The notes below the pieces were generated by a model. It had not been told where the DNA came from, searched no databases, and saw only the letters and a program-made list of their open reading frames with translations. 64,000 nt of DNA from assembly GCA_036867785.1 (NCBI GenBank), contig CP145418.1, positions 1,178,001-1,242,000 on the forward strand, read 5' to 3'. Made by a program: the position numbers and the translations under genes. The stretch's first letter is position 1, and each line of letters begins with the position of its first letter. Shown here piece after piece: positions 25,984-36,394 of this stretch. Origin of the DNA: Plasmodiophora brassicae (lineage: Eukaryota; Endomyxa: Phytomyxea; Phytomyxea; Plasmodiophorida).

Positions 25984-26068
25984 TGCGTTCGGCAGGATTC
26001 GAACCTGCGCCCCCCGAAGAAGACTAGAACCTGAATCTAGCGCCTTGGACCAACTCGGCCACGAACGC
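25984..26068 (-). tRNA. tRNA-Leu (anticodon CAG)
   Basis: 85 nt including an A discriminator. Acceptor stem GCGTTCG/CGAACGC, D arm GCCGAGTTGGTCCAAGGC, anticodon stem CTAGA/TCTAG around loop TTCAGGT (anticodon CAG), a long variable arm TCTTCTTCGGGGGGC, and T arm GCAGG-TTCGAAT-CCTGC. The long variable arm and anticodon identify a leucine tRNA reading CUG. No intron. It is identical in sequence to the plus-strand gene at 46419-46503. Confidence 0.96.
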
Positions 26069-26623
26069 GGTGCAGCTGTTCTCGCCGGGTAATCTGACGT
26101 GCTGTGCAAATAGATCGAATAGACAGCAGTTCGAGGCAGCAGGCTGGCAGCGTCAGCACGCGCCGCCAGGTCAATGCGATTCGACATAAACGTCGGATAC
26201 TTCTGATACATGCTGGAAGCTGATAGGCGAGCTGGCGGCACCGGCATTCGGTTCGCAGAGTCATTCTGCTCATCGCACTGCTGGGGGCGGGTGGCCCCCC
26301 GGAAACTGGCGCCGAGTTGCTGGACGATTCGACAGCGGTACCATACCGTGGGCACCTAGAATCGCCGTTGCATACCGCTGGGGCCCCGCGTCCAGGCAGG
26401 CAATCGCCTGAAGACCGCAACGGTTCATGGACAAAGTCACAAATACAATTCTCGTAGGGTAGCCCGGTGCAGCCGCGCTGATCATTCGCGGCAGGGACCC
26501 TCTGCCACAAATAGAGCCGCTGGCATACACAGGGCCGACGTGCCCTGTCAGCGCCGCGCAGTTTCATCCGACTGCAGCCCCCTCTCCGGACAGCCGACCG
26601 ACCTGACGATCACCTGCTAGCTA
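26069..26623. other. Intergenic, no gene recognised
   Basis: Lies between the tRNA and the ENPP-type gene. A minus-strand open frame around 26270-26480 contains CGLQAIACLDAGPQRYATA, but I recognise no family and no start or splice context, so it is left unassigned. Confidence 0.4.
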
Positions 26624-27889
26624 ATGCCGCCGTTCAAGTCCCCTGTTATTGTCATCAATGTCGCGCTGCTGTTCGCCGCCGCGTCTGCCGCGCCGCTGAA
26701 CGTTGTCATGATCGGCGTGGACGGTTGCCATCCCGACTGGGTCACCGAGGCGCACACGCCGAACCTGGTGCGCCTCGCCAACCAGGGCATTATGGGCCAC
26801 ATGACGCCCGTGTTCCCCACGCTCACGTTCCCCAGTCAGTTCTCCATCGTGACCGGCCTGTACCCCGATCACCACGGCATCGTCGCCAATGAGTTCTACG
26901 ACCCCAAGGAGCATGCGTCCTGGACCTATCGGAACGATAACCTCGCAGCGGAGCCTCGATGGTGGTCGGGCGTACCCATCTGGGCGGTCGCCAAGACACA
27001 AGGCCTGCCGACGGCCGTTGCCAACTGGCCCACGTCCCGCGTGCAATTCCAGGGCACGTTCCCGGACCATTTCGTGGAGACGTTCACGCCAAAGTACTCG
27101 GCCGAGCAGGCGGCACGGGATACGCTGCGCTGGATCGATCAGATGCGCGAAGAGAAACCGGACAAGCCGTTCCTGGCGCTGATGTACATTGACGAGGTCG
27201 ATCGAGTCGGGCATCGTCCCGGGCCGAAGTCCAACGAGATGGCTGCCGTTCTGGAGCGCATCGACGGCGTCATCGGCGAGGTGGTCCAAGCCCTGGAGAA
27301 GCGCTCCCTGATGGATACGACGGCGATCCTGGTCGTGTCGGACCATGGCATGACGCAGCTGTCGGATCAGAGGCGAGCCGAGCTCGGCGACCTCGTCGAC
27401 ATGGCCCTGATCGAGCGCCATTTCGAGTATGTGTCCATGGTGCAAATCTGGCCCAAGGACGGGTGTCTCGAGGATGTCTACAGGCAGCTGAAAGCGAAGC
27501 AGACCGATTCGACGTTCCGCGTCTACCTGAAGCAGGACCTTCCCGATCGTCTGCGTTACAAAGTCAATCGGCGGATCGCCCCGATCGTCGTCATGTCCGC
27601 CCCTGGGTTCTCCATCCTGGTCCCGGGCGTCCTCAAGAAATGGGGCGGGTCGGTGAATGAGTACGGCGCGCACGGGTACGACAACGCCTACCCGGAGATG
27701 ACGTCCCTGTTCATAGCGCGCATCCCTGGATCGAAGCGCGCCTGGATGTCGAACTCGCACACCGATCGTCAGGCGCGCCTCATGCCGTTCGACAGTGTGC
27801 ACGTGCACAACCTGCTCGCCCGACTCCTGGGCGTTGCACCTGCGCAACCCAACGACGGCACCAGCGCCCTCATCGACCAGGTGCTGTGA
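26624..27889 (+). CDS. Ectonucleotide pyrophosphatase/phosphodiesterase (ENPP) family protein
   Basis: 421 residues, single exon. An N-terminal hydrophobic segment (about residues 7-24, ending AASAAP) looks like a cleavable signal peptide. The alkaline-phosphatase-superfamily catalytic core is complete: metal-binding Asp in VMIGVDGCHPDW, the Thr nucleophile in FPTLTFPSQFSIVTGLYP followed by DHHGIV, metal site DEVDRVGH, VVSDHGM, and the late His in GAHGYDN. These match ENPP enzymes, which hydrolyse nucleotide or phospholipid phosphodiesters at the cell surface or in the secretory path. No C-terminal membrane anchor is seen, so a soluble or lumenal enzyme is likely. The substrate cannot be read from the sequence. 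An ATTAAA lies at 27915-27920, 26 nt past the stop. Confidence 0.92.
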   Translation: MPPFKSPVIVINVALLFAAASAAPLNVVMIGVDGCHPDWVTEAHTPNLVRLANQGIMGHMTPVFPTLTFPSQFSIVTGLYPDHHGIVANEFYDPKEHASWTYRNDNLAAEPRWWSGVPIWAVAKTQGLPTAVANWPTSRVQFQGTFPDHFVETFTPKYSAEQAARDTLRWIDQMREEKPDKPFLALMYIDEVDRVGHRPGPKSNEMAAVLERIDGVIGEVVQALEKRSLMDTTAILVVSDHGMTQLSDQRRAELGDLVDMALIERHFEYVSMVQIWPKDGCLEDVYRQLKAKQTDSTFRVYLKQDLPDRLRYKVNRRIAPIVVMSAPGFSILVPGVLKKWGGSVNEYGAHGYDNAYPEMTSLFIARIPGSKRAWMSNSHTDRQARLMPFDSVHVHNLLARLLGVAPAQPNDGTSALIDQVL

Positions 27890-28174
27890 TCACACGCGCG
27901 CCGGCGCCCCGGTCATTAAACGGCCAGGTCCTACCGATGCCGGTAGCACCCTCCCCCCTCTGTCAGTGGGTACCGTTTGAGGGCGCCGCCGCTCCGATGT
28001 GTAACACCTGTCTCCGGTGGGCGAACTGCACACGTCCGCTGTGTTGCCGGCGGCATTGGTTTGTCAGTGGCGTTGCCCCGTGTCTCGCAACTGCGCGCGC
28101 CGTCGCCGTCGGGGAGCTGCCCGACCGTGAGAGGCGTGGCTTACAAGGCGCAGGGGTCGGCAAGCGAGCGAGGG

Positions 28175-30223
28175 ATGTCCGGGGCGGACGTCGTTGCCGA
28201 GGACGAGTGGCCGGCGCGCTGGGCGTCACTGCGAACTGCCCTGACGAGGTCATCGGCGCTGACGCCGCCAAGTACGTTGGCAGGCGCGGGTCCGCCAGTG
28301 CCGCTTCGTCTGACCGACCTGTGCTATAGCATTCCGTGCGGGTCGGCAGGTGATCCCCGCGTCGGATGACCGCGGCAGCGTTGTGTGATGACTCGGGGGT
28401 CGCATGCGCATAGAACCTGGCGACGCTGTCCGGCGAACGGAAGGTCCTTGTGGTCGGGGCCGGTGGCCTGGGCTGTGAAATCCTCAAGAACCTGGCCTTG
28501 TCCGGATTCGCCGATATCCATGTATAGTCGTGTCGGCCGGCGCACGTGCATCTGCCGCGTCGTCTCATTCCCCGGTGTGCGCCCCAGGTCGTCGACATTG
28601 ACACCATCGAGCTGTCGAACCTCAACCGCCAGTTCCTATTCCGGTGCGCCCCCTGGAGGCGTTGTACCGTGGCCTACTGGACTAACCTGGTGTTCGACGG
28701 TAGGCAGTCGGATATCGGCCGGCCTAAGGCGGATGTTGCCGCCGAGTTTGTTATGCGGCGGTGCCCCGGCGTCAGGATCACCCCGTATGAAGAGATCCCC
28801 GATCGCATCCGCCGACAAGGGGGCTCATCACCGTTCGCACAGGCACTGTAAGAAGATCCAGGAGTTGCCGAAAGACTACTACAGCCAGTTCTTCATTGTC
28901 ATTGCCGGCCTGGATAATGTAGGCTGTGGCGCTCTGCGGCGTACCGTCGTTTGATTGGCCGACGAACAGGTGACCGCACGGCGCTGGCTGAATGCCACCC
29001 TTGTTGAGCTGGTTCGATTGACGATCAGACTCCTGCAAAGCGCCCACCGTGCTGACCTCTGTCCGGTCGCAGGTCGAGCTGGATGACGACGGGGATGTCG
29101 ATGTGGACTCCATCATCCCGCTGATCGATGGTGGCACGGAGGGGTTCAAAGGTCAAGCGAGGCTGTTCTTCCCCAGGATCACGTCCTGCTACGAATGCAG
29201 GTATCGCCGTTATCCTGTTTATCGACGCGCTTGCGTGACAGCGCTTCTCGTGTTAGTGTTGGGACGCTACCGACGCAGCGCCGGTTCGCCATCTGTACGC
29301 TGGCGAACGTTCCTCGACTGCCCGAACATTGTGTCGCGTACGCCCTCGAGGTCGAATGGCCGAAGCGTATGCCCGTGTGGTGCAGGCGTCGTTCGTCTCG
29401 ATCTGACATCTGACCCAGTTGCTTACTTCAAGAGCAGCTCCGACTTCGGGTTCGTTTCGGATCGCGACAGCGACAGTGCCGATGGGGCCGTCCAACTGGA
29501 CACCGACAACGTCGAGCACATGCGGTGGCTGTTCGAGCGCGCCGCCCGACGAGCCGTGGAGTACAACATCGGCGGTGTCACGTACTCGCTAACGATGCAG
29601 GTCGTCAAGAACATCATTCCCGCTATCGCCGCGACGAACGCCATCATAGCCGGTCGGCGATGCTGTGTGGTCTGGCGCCTGGTCGTCTGACGAATTGCCC
29701 ACGCAGCGGCGTGTGTGAACGAGGCCCTGAAAGTCGCCACGTGGATGTCGCAGCCGCTCAGCAACTACTTCATGTTCAGCGGCCACGAGGGCGTGTACGC
29801 GCGCACGTTCGACTTTGCACGCAACCCCGATTGCATCGTCTGTGGCGCCCGCCAGGCCAGCGTCGACATCTGCCGTTCGTCGACAGTGCTGGCGTTGGTC
29901 GAGCGCCTGCAGACCGATCCCGTCCTGTACGTTCGTCCCCTGTACTGCACCATTGCCTGCTAAGCAACGTATTACGGGGCAGGAAACTGGCCGACCCTGC
30001 GCTGGCCACTGAGCAGAGCGTCCTGTGGATTCCCAGCCGGTCCGTCCGCGCCATGTACGAAGCCAATCTGGACCGCACGCTGGAGGACGCCCTGGGCCTG
30101 CCGCCCGCCGCCGCATCGGCGACGGTCTACGCGACCGACAAGCAGACGCTGGGCGACAATCGCGTCGTGATCCGCATCCGATTCACAAGCGACCCCGTCA
30201 CCATTGGCAGTAGTGCAGCCTGA
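28175..30223 (+). CDS. UBA3: NEDD8-activating enzyme E1 catalytic subunit UBA3
   Basis: Twelve exons: 28175-28271, 28330-28349, 28414-28521, 28588-28643, 28704-28784, 28843-28918, 28970-29011, 29073-29200, 29257-29374, 29433-29652, 29707-29926, 29983-30223. Together they make 468 residues with all phases agreeing. UBA3 with its partner APPBP1/NAE1 adenylates NEDD8 and passes it to UBC12. Seen: N-terminal EWPARW, nucleotide-binding [67 protein letters not shown], zinc ligands CYEC and CIVC, the catalytic Cys in [16 protein letters not shown], and a C-terminal ubiquitin-fold (E2-binding) domain. Introns are 51-66 bp, all GT-AG. Exon 2 is only 20 nt. The nearest start in frame is the ATG at 28175. 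MINDY follows 111 bp downstream on the same strand. Confidence 0.95.
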
Positions 30224-30334
30224 TACAAGTAAAACGTGACGACAATCGCTGCTGAATGTCATGCAGTCCCAGTGCCCTGCCTGCCAGGCGACTCGTCCGC
30301 CAATCGTCCATCGCCCCATGTCCGGCGCTGGGCG

Positions 30335-31361
30335 ATGACCAGCGACGACCACCATGTTCGTACCGTCCTGATTGGCGGCCGCCCGGTCGGCGTCGTCATG
30401 CAGTCTAGGAATGGGCCGGTAGGATTGTGCCCATCGTGCCATGACCCGCGAATGGGCTACCGAACGAACCCCCTGACGTCGTCGCCATTGTGCAGTGCCC
30501 GTTGCTGGCCATCGTGAACGTCCTGTCGTTGCGCGGCCGGGCCAAGATCGCGTCGTTGAACACGGCCACGAGCCAGGACCTGTGCAACCTGGTCGCTGAG
30601 GTCATCATGAACCGGCCGGGGGCGACGGACGACGACCAGACGGGCCCGATGGTCAACGACGCCCTGGAGCGGCTGCCGAGGCTCGTCGGCGGCCTCGACG
30701 TCAACGTCGGCTTCGACTCGATATCGTCGTTCGAACGCGACCCGTCGCTGCACGTCTTCGACCTGCTGCAGATCCCGCTGGTGCACGGCTGGATCGTCGA
30801 CGCCGACGACCCCGCCCGGTCGGCGGTCACCGGCCTGTTCTACAACGACCTCGTCGTCAAGGCCGTCCGGACGCCCAGGAACAACGCGGACGACGACGAC
30901 AGCGACGTCGGCAGGCGCATCGGCGACTTCCTGGGCCGGACCGCCACCCAACTGACGCAAACGGGCCTGTCCGCCCTGCACGCCCTGGAGGACGACGCGC
31001 CCTGCGTCTTCTTCCGGAACAACCACTTCAACGTCATGGTCCAGTCGGGCGGCGCCCTGTACGTTCTCGTCACCGACGACGCGTTCGTCGACACGCAGGA
31101 CGTCGTCTGGGAGCGTATCGACTCGGTACGCGCAGCGACGGGGCGGGTCTGCCCGCCGACGGCTGACCAGGCATCGTTTGGCGGGGACAGGTGCTGGGCG
31201 CCACCGAGTTCGTCGACGGCGGGTTCCGCGCGACCCAGTTCGCCAGCGAGTCGGCCAGGGACCTCGCACGGCGACGATCGAGCCTGAGCGACATACGGGA
31301 GGCGCACGCGACCGGGACGGACAGCGGCGCCGCTCCCCGGTCATCGTGTGGCGTCCAGTAA
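30335..31361 (+). CDS. MINDY-family K48-ubiquitin deubiquitinase
   Basis: Three exons: 30335-30418, 30496-31125, 31191-31361, giving 294 residues. MINDY enzymes trim K48-linked ubiquitin chains. Seen: HVRTVLIGGRPVGVV, then NGP at the end of exon 1 joined to CPLLAIVNVLSLRGR at the start of exon 2. The catalytic Cys is therefore the first residue after the intron. GGLDVNVGFDSISSFE, HVFDLLQIPLVHGWIVD, FLGRTATQLTQTGL, the catalytic His in CVFFRNNHFNVM, and LYVLVTDDAF also match MINDY-1/2. The short C-terminus lacks an obvious ubiquitin-interacting motif. Introns are 77 and 65 bp. Exon 3 (VLGATEFVDGGFRATQF) is chosen because it continues the frame with a phase-0 GT-AG intron; that last junction is less certain. 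Confidence 0.9.
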
Positions 31362-31387
31362 CAATCTGCATCTGCCCCACCCTATTC

Positions 31388-31397
31388 TTACGCGTAA
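31388..31397. promoter_or_regulatory. TTACGCGTAA palindrome with ACGCGT core upstream of MCM7
   Basis: A perfect 10-bp palindrome lies about 280 bp before the MCM7 ATG. ACGCGT is the MluI cell-cycle box recognised by MBF-type factors at replication genes in fungi. A similar AACGCGAC lies near 31569. Function here is only inferred. Confidence 0.3.
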
Positions 31398-31675
31398 ACC
31401 GGGGCGCACCACCGGCAGTAGATGTACCGTTGAGCGGGGGGTGCCCGAGGGGGAGCGACCTGGAGCGACGGCGCGCCTCAGCAGGTAGTCGTCACGGCGT
31501 TTGACGACCTGCGGCGCACTGGTCCTGGTCTCAACAGTGTCAGGTCGGTCGGGGGTTAGAGACGCGGTAACGCGACGCATTTCGGTGGTCCGCCGCGCAG
31601 GTTGCTGTTGCGTGGGACGAGGGAGGAAGGGGGGCGCATCGTCCATCCGTCGCAACCCGCGGCATCGTCGCCATC

Positions 31676-34069
31676 ATGGCCGAGGTCGCCTACCCCGACT
31701 ACGCCGAGGAGCTGACGCGATGCGCGCGCTTCCTGACGCAGTTCGAGCAGGAGGTCAGCGAGCGCGAGCGCCTGGAGCGCCCGGATCGCACGACGAAGAA
31801 GTACATGGACGCCCTGCAGGACGTCGCCGACCGCAAGCAGCGGCACATCACCGTCGAGCTGGACGACGTCGTCAGGGACGACCCGGGCCTCGCCGAGTCG
31901 ATCGCGGCGAACGCCGCCCGGTACATATCGCTGTTCGAGGTCGCCATCGACGAGATGATGCCGCAGCCGTCCGTGCCGCTGGCCGACGTCGACGTCGACG
32001 AGGTCATGCACCAGCATCGGCAGCTGCTGCTCGAGCAACGCGACCGCGACATCCCCAGGGACGAACGCAACGCTCTGCCCCCGGAGCTGACCCGGCGCTA
32101 TGAAGTGTCAGTTGGAGACAACGGCGCCGTTCCCGTCCACTAACGTCCCACCCAGGTACCTGAAGGCGACGAGCGCCCAGAAGCAGCTGGCGATGCGGGA
32201 GATCAAGGCGCGCGAGATCGGGCGCCTGGTGAAGGTGTCCGGCATGGTGACGCGCATCTCGGACGTGCGGCCGCTGGTGACGGTCGCCACGTACGTCTGC
32301 GACGACTGCGGCAACGAGATCTACCAGGTCGTCCAGGCGAAGCAGTTCCTGCCCATCTCCGAGTGCCCGTCGGAGACGTGCGTCAAGAACGGCGTCAAAG
32401 GGCACCTGAACCTGCAGACGCGCGGCTCGAAGATGGTCCGGTTCCAGGAGATTCGCCTGCAGGAGCTGCCCGATCAGGTCCCCGAGGGCAACATCCCGAG
32501 GTCGATCACCGTGCACGCGCGCGGCGAGATGACCCGTCGTTGTACGGCCGGCAACCAGGTCGAGCTGTCGGGCATCTTCCTGCCGATCCCGTACACGGGC
32601 ATGCACGCGCTGCGCGCCGGCCTGATCAGCGACTCGTACGTGGCGGCGCAGTCGATCACGCTGATGAACACGTCGTACGAGTCGATGGAGATGAGCGACG
32701 AGCAGCGCGCCGCCATCGACGAGATCCATTCCGACCCGGACCGCCTGCAGATCCTGTACCGGTCGCTGGCGCCCGAGATCTACGGGCTCGACGACGTCAA
32801 GGAGGCGCTGCTCCTGCTCCTGATCAGCGGCGTGACGAAGACGCGTCGTGATGGTACGTTCCGCCCGTTGTTGCAAGCGCCCCCGCCCGCTGATGATGGT
32901 CGTCGTGGCACACAGGCATGCGCATTCGTGGCGACCTGAACGTGCTGCTGATGGGCGACCCGGGTGTGGCGAAGTCGCAGCTGCTGAAGCACATTGCGAC
33001 GGTGGCGCCCCGCTCGGTGTACACGACCGGCAAGGGGAGCTCCGGCGTGGGTCTGACGGCGGCCGTCATCAAGGACACGCTGACGAACGAGCTGGTGCTC
33101 GAGGGCGGCGCCCTCGTCCTCGCCGACAACGGCATCTGCTGCATCGACGAGTTCGACAAGATGGACGATGCCGACCGCACGGCGATCCACGAGGTCATGG
33201 AGCAGCAGACGGTGTCGATTGCCAAGGCGGGCATCACGACGACACTGAACGCGCGGACGTCCATCATCGCTGCTGCCAACCCGCTCTTTGGACGGTACAA
33301 GATCGACCTGTCGGCAGAGGTGCGTGCGCGCGTCCTCGCGTCTCCACAATCGACCGCCTCTAAGTGCTTTGCGTTTCGACAGGCGAACATCAACCTGCCG
33401 CCGGCGCTCATGTCCAGGTTCGACCTGATCTTCGTGCTGCGCGACGTTCCCAACACGGAGAACGACGTCCGCCTTGCCGCCCATATCCTGTACGTGCACC
33501 AGAACCTGAAGCAGCCCGAGGACACGCACGAGCCGGTCCCGATACCCATCCTGCGGGCCTACATTGCCGAGGCGCGCAAGAAGGAGCCCGTCATTCCAGC
33601 GCAGCTGACCGGCTACATAACGGAGGCCTACCTGCAGATGCGGAAGGACGGTGCCGACGCCAGCAAAGACGACCTGCCGTGCACGCCGCGGACGCTGCTC
33701 AGCATTCTTCGCCTGGCGCAGGCGCTTGCCCGTGTGCGACTCGACACCGAGGTCGCCTACACGGACGTCGAGGAGGCCATCCGCCTCATGTACGAGAGCC
33801 GGCGGTCGAGCCGGGTCGCGTCGGATAGCGCCCTGCCCATGTTCCAGCTTCGCGATTACCAGACCGGCATCTGGGAGCTGATCAAGAGCCAGGCCCAGCT
33901 GCACAACACGCAGCGGTTGCAGAAACGCGTCCTGCTGGACCAGGCCAAGCGCAAGGGGTACACCGAGGCGCAGTTCGAGGAGACGCTCGACGAGTATAGC
34001 CAACTGCAGATCATCGCCACGACGCACAACTCCGTCATCATCGTCGACAACCCGCAACGGGTCGGGTAG
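31676..34069 (+). CDS. MCM7: DNA replication licensing factor MCM7
   Basis: Four exons: 31676-32106, 32156-32853, 32916-33319, 33383-34069, giving 739 residues with consistent phases (introns 49, 62 and 63 bp). MCM7 is a subunit of the MCM2-7 replicative helicase. Seen in order: N-terminal helical domain, zinc finger with CDDCG and [40 protein letters not shown], Walker [26 protein letters not shown], Walker [20 protein letters not shown], sensor-1 type [11 protein letters not shown], arginine-finger SRFDLIF, and a C-terminal winged-helix region. GLTAAV and the zinc finger distinguish MCM7 from its paralogues. Length is close to animal MCM7. Exon 3 reads through its downstream intron without a stop, so an unspliced form would still be open there. 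Confidence 0.96.
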
Positions 34070-34551
34070 GCTCGCGACGATGCCCCTCCCGTTATTGTAT
34101 ACACGACTCCGCCGTGGCCTTGCCCCATCGGCTACCCACATAGGTCAGGCTCTGCGCGTCGAACCGGGCCGCGAACTCCACCTGGATCTCCAGCTCGTGG
34201 CCCGCTGTCCGTACAATGGTCGAATGGGGGTCATGCATCGCCGACGTCGCCCCGCTCTGTATATCATTTCTGGGACAACCCTCGCATGCGGACCAAGGTT
34301 CCCTGGGAGCCGCCTTCTTTGCGATATCAGTATAGGCAACTCGACATCCAAGCCGCCGATGGCGTCGTCAGGGGTAGTGGCTGGCCCAATGCACTTTGGT
34401 GGTTGCCCGATTTGTGCACAGGTGGAAGCAGCGCTGTGGGAACCGTACGACTGGAGTGCTACGTCTGCCTACAACCTGCCCTGGTACAACAAATGTCGGG
34501 GAGAGCGTCCCTGTGGAGAGGCAGCGCAGCATAGTGTATGTGCCAGAAGGG

Positions 34552-34857
34552 TCAGTACGTGCGTCGCCTCAGCATAGGCGACGTGATCGTTTCAGATGGT
34601 GATGTTGGCACGCTCGGTGACGAGGCACGACGACGACGACGACGTTGCCGGAAGCCGAGAAGGTTGGCGGCCCATGGGAGCTGGCACGACGGCAGCAGCA
34701 GGCGCATGGCCTCCCGATCCCGGGCTTGACTTCCGCCACACACGATGGTCGGCATCACGACGCCGACGGCGTTCAGCGCGCCCATCAGCACCACCATGCC
34801 TGCTATACCAACGGCCACGGCAACGTCGGGTCGGGCATGGGCCCGTGGGGCACACAA
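34552..34857 (-). pseudogene. Shortened copy of the ankyrin membrane-protein gene at 38346
   Basis: The minus strand encodes the same membrane segment (GIAGMVVLMGALNAVG) and the same C-terminus (SPSVPTSPSETITSPMLRRR) as the gene at 38346-39236. The ankyrin repeats between them are absent. Homology continues past the stop (GGTCAGTACGTGCGTCGCC against GGTCAGTACGTCCGGCGCC). The join in this copy lies near 34731, where GGGCTTG abuts the TGCCGCCACACAC-like region of the full gene. It is an internally deleted duplicate, about 100 residues long if translated. It could make a small membrane peptide, but a non-functional copy is more likely. Confidence 0.7.
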
Positions 34858-35143
34858 GCGGCCGGGACGAGCTGGTCATCGACACCAGTCACGTCACCGC
34901 GTCACGCTGCATCTGATTGGCGAACTCGAACAGCGACAGCATCCCGCTGGACGTGGTCCTGATCGTACCGGTCGGCCTCCTCGTACAGGCGCTCGGTCGA
35001 CCTTGGCAGTGGAGAACTGCACCTTGGGCCTGTAGTCCGGGGCCCTATTGTTAGCTCCTCATCACCTACGTCAGCATCAGCATCCTCCAGAGATTCATGT
35101 GTCGAGATATGCGGGGATCGAGAGCACGCAATCACGTACGCCG

Positions 35144-35229
35144 CTGGTGGGAGAGCGGGGTACAGGATCGATGGTGGATAAACGGCATTCGTCTATTGTG
35201 TCACCCGAGTTCGACGGAAGACACTACAG
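35144..35229 (+). repeat. Left 86-bp direct repeat of the retroelement fragment
   Basis: Begins CTGGTGGGAGAGCGGGGTAC and ends GAAGACACTACAG. The partner is at 36309-36394. Confidence 0.9.
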
Positions 35230-36197
35230 TGGCCACTACGTGTCGTCTACGTTGATTCCCCGTGAACGACACCGAACGACGACGATACGACATGGAGCCA
35301 AGCAGCTCGACAAACGCTGTGGTCGTGACGACCGCCGATGCGAGCATCCTACCCAAGGCGAACAACCTGGATTCTACATCGATCTTGGCGCTGCGCAAGG
35401 CGTACAACCGCTATGTCGCCATCTTCGAGGATCGGGAGGCGCAGCAGCCGCGGGGGCGCCGACTTCGTCCGCAAGGCATCCGGCTGTGCCTCACCGCCGT
35501 GCAGCTGAAGGCGATCGCCGAGAACCACTTGTACATGGATGGCGGCGTGGACGCATTGACCGACGAAGCGCTGGACGGATGGATCCGGGACCAGATCAAC
35601 TCATTGCCGACCAGTCACGGGCTGCGAATTCAGGACATCGAGTCCAAGATTGCGGATGAGTTGTCGATGGGCACCACGATGGCGACTCTTCGTGGCCAGA
35701 TCGCGTCGATCGCGGACCAGCTGACGGCCATCCAGGACCGCCACGGTTGGAAGCTGAGCGAGACCGCTGGAGGACGCAAAGCCATGGGGCGCCTGATCGC
35801 TGACTCGCTCCAGCCCGGCTACCTCCGCGGTCACGTACAGGCATGGGTCAAGGAGGACAAAGCCGAACGCGAAGGCGATACCAAGGCGATCGTTCGCGAA
35901 GCCCAGGATTGGGCGAAGCACTTCGTCGCGATCGGACGCGCCCGCAACGCATCGTTCAAGCGTCCTCGGTAGACGTGCTCCGAAGCAAGCTGACTCCTGC
36001 ATGCAACAACTTCAGGTGGACGACGCGTACCAGCCCATCGCCCTGTGCCTGCCACCGGCAATCGGGCCCACATCCAGCGCCCGTGAACGCTCCCAAGCGC
36101 AATCGCGAGCCGACGGCGACAAGCGACAGCAGCCAGATGACGGGGACGACGGATGGCGAGCGCGAGATCAAATGCTGGCACTGCTCTGGGCCACATA

Positions 36198-36310
36198 AGA
36201 TGTCTGTGTGCCCAGAGAAGCCAACGAAAGAGAGGCGCAATGAGCTCGCACGTGACGTGCGAGCTCATTGCGCCTTTCTTTCGTTGGCTTCTCTGGGCAC
36301 ACAGACATCT
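36198..36310. repeat. Near-perfect palindrome, two 56-bp arms with a 1-base centre
   Basis: The left arm (36198-36253) starts AGATGTCTGTGTGCCC and ends GAGCTCGCACGT. The right arm (36255-36310) is its reverse complement with one mismatch. There is essentially no loop, so the DNA could extrude a cruciform. It joins the end of the gag-like region to the right direct repeat. It may be a true fold-back or an inverted artefact of cloning or assembly. Confidence 0.95.
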
Positions 36311-36394
36311 GGTGGGAGAGCGGGGTACGGGATCGATGGTGGATAAACGGCATTCGTCTATTGTGTCACCCGAGTTCGACGGAAGACACTACAG
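36309..36394 (+). repeat. Right 86-bp direct repeat of the retroelement fragment
   Basis: Same sequence as 35144-35229 except one A-to-G difference near its start. Confidence 0.9.

Larger units (their letters stand above)
35144..36394 (+). mobile_element. Fossil LTR-retroelement fragment with gag-like region
   Basis: A segment of about 1.25 kb bounded by two 86-bp direct repeats (35144-35229 and 36309-36394). It carries a gag-like coding stretch (35292-35972) and a zinc-knuckle-type motif of the C-x2-C-x3-H-x4-C kind near 36170-36210. No protease, reverse transcriptase or integrase is seen inside, so the copy looks broken and incomplete. The two direct repeats differ at a single base, which points to a recent origin. 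Family is probably Ty3/gypsy-like, from the gag plus zinc-knuckle layout, but this is inference. A large palindrome lies at its right end. Confidence 0.5.

Noticed and set aside
30457-31380. 307-codon minus-strand frame opposite MINDY
   Set aside because: Antisense to a gene with clear family motifs on the plus strand; composition is low-information Arg/Val/Asp.
28175-34069. Bacterial-type operon
   Set aside because: Genes contain many spliceosomal introns and encode eukaryote-specific proteins; close spacing alone does not make an operon.
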